Positions 6,599 to 8,141 of a stretch of DNA of 8,141 nucleotides are shown in pieces. The position numbers were made by a program, and so were the translations under genes. Below the pieces are notes generated by a model. It had not been told where the DNA came from. It worked only from the letters and a program-made list of their open reading frames with translations, and did no database searches. Source of the stretch: an uncultured Clostridium sp. (GTDB taxonomy: Bacteria; Bacillota; Clostridia; Clostridiales; Clostridiaceae); NCBI GenBank assembly GCA_900543325.1, contig UQQU01000105.1, forward strand, positions 1-8,141, written 5' to 3'. Numbering within the stretch: the stretch's first letter is position 1; each line of letters begins with the position of its first letter.

Positions 6599-6637
6599 GA
6601 GTAGGAGGAAAATAATTATTTTATTTTCCGTCCTCTC
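6599..6637 (-). ncRNA. Group II intron domain VI with bulged branch-point A
   Basis: On the minus strand GAG (6637-6635) pairs with CTC (6601-6599), AGGA (6634-6631) with TCCT (6606-6603), and GGAAAATAA (6629-6621) with TTATTTTCC (6615-6607), with a 5-base loop. A6602 is left unpaired between the lower stems, as expected of the adenosine that attacks the 5' splice site. C6630 is a second, opposite-side bulge. Confidence 0.85.
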
Positions 6638-6639
6638 AC

Positions 6640-6671
6640 ACCACCGTACGTACCGTCCGGTATACGGCGGT
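6640..6671 (-). ncRNA. Group II intron domain V (catalytic hairpin)
   Basis: The lower stem pairs ACCGCCGTA (6671-6663) with TACGGTGGT (6648-6640), one pair being G-U. A two-base CG bulge (6650-6649) sits on the 3' side, and an upper stem TACC/GGTA closes a GGAC tetraloop. This is the 32-34 base catalytic hairpin with its two-base bulge; the triad position reads CGC. It lies 9 bases after the stop codon of the intron protein. The GC content is far above the surroundings. Confidence 0.9.
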
Positions 6672-6680
6672 TCCTTAAGT

Positions 6681-8084
6681 TTAATGAATTTTAATATATT
6701 GACGCGTTAGGCTTTTCAAGCCTAAGTCGTTAAAGAATTGATTTGTTAGTGTAGTATTTAATATAACACTATTTGCTACTCGCCAATATCCTTTACGGGT
6801 GTTGGCGAATTTTATTGCTTGATAGTGATTAAGTCCTAATTTGTTAAGGTTTTTATATCTTGTTTTAACCTTCTTCCATTGTTTCCATATACACATTCTT
6901 AATCTCCGTTTAATCCATTTATCCAATTGAACAACAATACCTTTGCACTTTGCTATTCCATAATAATTAATCCAACCTATATTAACTTGATTTATCTTAA
7001 TTATTCTTTGTTCTAAGGTCATCGGTTTTGACCTTGATAATATTTCTCGGAGTTTATCTTTATGCTTCCTTAATGATTGTTTAGATATGCTTGAATATGC
7101 CTTACCAAACATAATCCCTAGTGTAAACCCTAAGAATTTTCTTTTCCAAGGTCTTTCAACTGCACTTTTGTTGATATTTACTTTGAGTTTTAGTTTTCCT
7201 TCAATGAAGCTGGTTATGTTTTCCATAACCCTCTCTCCGGCTCTTTTACTCTTTACGTAAATATTACAGTCGTCCGCGTAGCGACAAAATTTATGTCCTC
7301 TTTTCTCTAACTCCCTATCTAATTCATCTAGCATAATATTAGATAATAGCGGACTTAGTGGTCCGCCTTGTGGTGTTCCTACTTCGCTTGATGTTACTAT
7401 TCCATTAATCATTATTCCTGATTGTAGATACTTCCTTATTAGTTTCAAAACTCTTTTATCTTTAATATCTTTCGATAGTTTATACATTAAAATATCATGA
7501 TTTACTTTATCAAAGAATTTCTCTAAGTCTATGTCTACAACCCATGTATAACCTTCATTAATATAACTTTCAGCTTTCCTTATTGCATCTTTTACACCTC
7601 TGCGAGGGCGGAATCCAAAGCTATTCTCTGAGAAATTTTCATCATAAATTAGATTTAATTCCTGTGAGATTGCTTGTTGGATAAATCTATCTAAAACCGT
7701 AGGTATTCCTAGTAATCTAGTGCCTCCATCTGGTTTTGGGATTTCAACTCTTCTAACTGGCATTGGTTTATACTCATTGTTAAATATATCTTCTCTAATT
7801 TTGAGCCAATTTGTTTGTAGAAATTGTTTAAGTTCATAAACTGTCATTCCATCAACTCCATGACTTCCTTTATTAGATATTACTCTATTCATTGCTTGAA
7901 GTAAGTTTTGTCTAGATAATATTCTTTCTAATGAGCCATATTCAAATTCATTGGTTTCTCTTTTTGAAGTTGCCGAGAATTCTCTATGCACTCTTTGCCT
8001 ATTTTCGAGTTCCACTCTATCTTTGGCACTAGGGCCTAAATATTTAGTTTTCTGCAATCTTTGATTATTCTGCGAAACTTTCAA
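6681..8084 (-). CDS. ltrA: Group II intron reverse transcriptase/maturase
   Basis: A 467-residue intron-encoded protein that helps the intron RNA fold and splice and copies it into DNA at new sites. Domains in order: N-terminal RT0/RT1 region (about 50-130, ending in GGTRLLGIPTVLDR), RT motif A VVDIDLEKFFD (182-192, catalytic Asp184), GTPQGGPLSPLLSN (236-249), catalytic YADD (269-272), KFLGF (316-320), the thumb/X maturase region with GWINYYG (370-376), and the basic maturase segment RRLRMCIWKQWKK (393-405). No Cys-rich HNH endonuclease follows, so the protein should not cut the second DNA strand. All RT catalytic residues are present and the frame is unbroken, so it may be active. Start is TTG 8084, nine bases after AAGGAGG (8100-8094); no ATG is better placed. 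The stop is inside domain IV, nine bases before domain V. Close family match; ltrA is used as the generic name. Confidence 0.96.
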   Translation of the reverse strand: MKVSQNNQRLQKTKYLGPSAKDRVELENRQRVHREFSATSKRETNEFEYGSLERILSRQNLLQAMNRVISNKGSHGVDGMTVYELKQFLQTNWLKIREDIFNNEYKPMPVRRVEIPKPDGGTRLLGIPTVLDRFIQQAISQELNLIYDENFSENSFGFRPRRGVKDAIRKAESYINEGYTWVVDIDLEKFFDKVNHDILMYKLSKDIKDKRVLKLIRKYLQSGIMINGIVTSSEVGTPQGGPLSPLLSNIMLDELDRELEKRGHKFCRYADDCNIYVKSKRAGERVMENITSFIEGKLKLKVNINKSAVERPWKRKFLGFTLGIMFGKAYSSISKQSLRKHKDKLREILSRSKPMTLEQRIIKINQVNIGWINYYGIAKCKGIVVQLDKWIKRRLRMCIWKQWKKVKTRYKNLNKLGLNHYQAIKFANTRKGYWRVANSVILNTTLTNQFFNDLGLKSLTRQYIKIH

Positions 8085-8093
8085 ACTTCAAAA

Positions 8094-8100
8094 CCTCCTT
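8094..8100 (-). promoter_or_regulatory. Ribosome site that selects a TTG start for the intron protein
   Basis: AAGGAGG is a full Shine-Dalgarno match nine bases before TTG 8084. A strong site in front of a weak start codon is common in intron proteins, whose translation must be kept in balance with ribozyme folding. Confidence 0.75.
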
Positions 8101-8116
8101 AAAGTTCAGTCCTTCG

Positions 8117-8137
8117 TCCGCTATCGCGATTAGCGGA
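8117..8137 (-). ncRNA. Intron RNA hairpin, probably domain III or the base of domain IV
   Basis: TCCGCTA (8117-8123) and TAGCGGA (8131-8137) form a perfect 7-bp, GC-rich stem with a 7-base loop, just ahead of the ribosome site of the intron protein. Its position fits the end of domain III or the start of domain IV of the ribozyme. Domain identity cannot be settled without the upstream sequence. Confidence 0.55.
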
Positions 8138-8141
8138 GTTA

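Larger units (their letters stand above)
6596..8141 (-). mobile_element. Group II intron, 3' part (5' ribozyme domains outside the window)
   Basis: A self-splicing, retromobile element made of a ribozyme and an intron-encoded reverse transcriptase. Seen here: a hairpin and ribosome site in front of the ORF (8141-8085), the complete intron-encoded protein, domain V (6671-6640) and domain VI (6637-6599). The predicted 3' end is T6596, seven bases from the bulged branch-point A6602 (counting A as -7), giving the AY ending normal for group II introns. The catalytic triad in domain V reads CGC instead of AGC, and the protein lacks a DNA endonuclease domain; both fit the bacterial lineages that insert with an existing primer, such as class C or its relatives. 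Exact class is not assigned. Domains I to III and the 5' exon are not visible. Confidence 0.92.

Noticed and set aside
1..8141. tRNA, rRNA, CRISPR arrays, riboswitches and insertion sequence transposases
   Set aside because: Looked for on both strands; no cloverleaf, regular repeat-spacer series, conserved riboswitch core or transposase motif was seen.

Overview
The window is AT-rich with Shine-Dalgarno sites of the AAGGAGG type, GTG/TTG as well as ATG starts and many A/T-ending codons. This fits a low-GC Firmicute, most likely a Clostridium-type organism (inference from composition and protein style; no species call is possible). Every gene supported here is read from the minus strand, so transcription runs from position 8141 towards position 1.

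Layout, in transcription order. Positions 8141-6596 hold the 3' two thirds of a group II intron. Its reverse transcriptase/maturase gene (TTG start at 8084) is intact and is followed by a foldable domain V and a domain VI with a bulged branch-point A. The intron 3' end is predicted at 6596, and the 5' ribozyme domains lie beyond the window. About 100 bases further on begins a flavoprotein with a C-terminal Rieske [2Fe-2S] domain (about 6495-5053), with its own promoter just inside the intron 3' flank. Next is a two-gene operon: an OPT-family oligopeptide transporter (4898-2973) overlapping by 11 bases a small PqqD-like protein (2983-2639), with a good promoter at 4939-4967 and a hairpin terminator at 2551-2580.

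Then comes a GMC-family FAD oxidoreductase gene (2434-752) broken by one in-frame TAA at 1835-1837. Both halves are otherwise conserved and in the same frame, so it is a young pseudogene, an unusual split gene, or a sequencing error. It ends before a long stem-loop (608-681). The last gene, cut by the window edge, is the start of a PTS EIIBC sugar permease (331-1), most like the trehalose permease TreP. Its promoter carries two perfect 15-bp inverted operator copies, one between -35 and -10 and one downstream of the predicted transcription start.

The neighbourhood looks like a set of separately promoted metabolic and transport units, not one pathway. The most thought-provoking pair is the OPT transporter coupled to a stand-alone PqqD-like (peptide-binding type) protein with no radical-SAM partner in view. 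The other items of interest are the split GMC gene with an inverted repeat around its putative promoter, the two-operator treP promoter, and the intron placed immediately upstream of the Rieske gene promoter.
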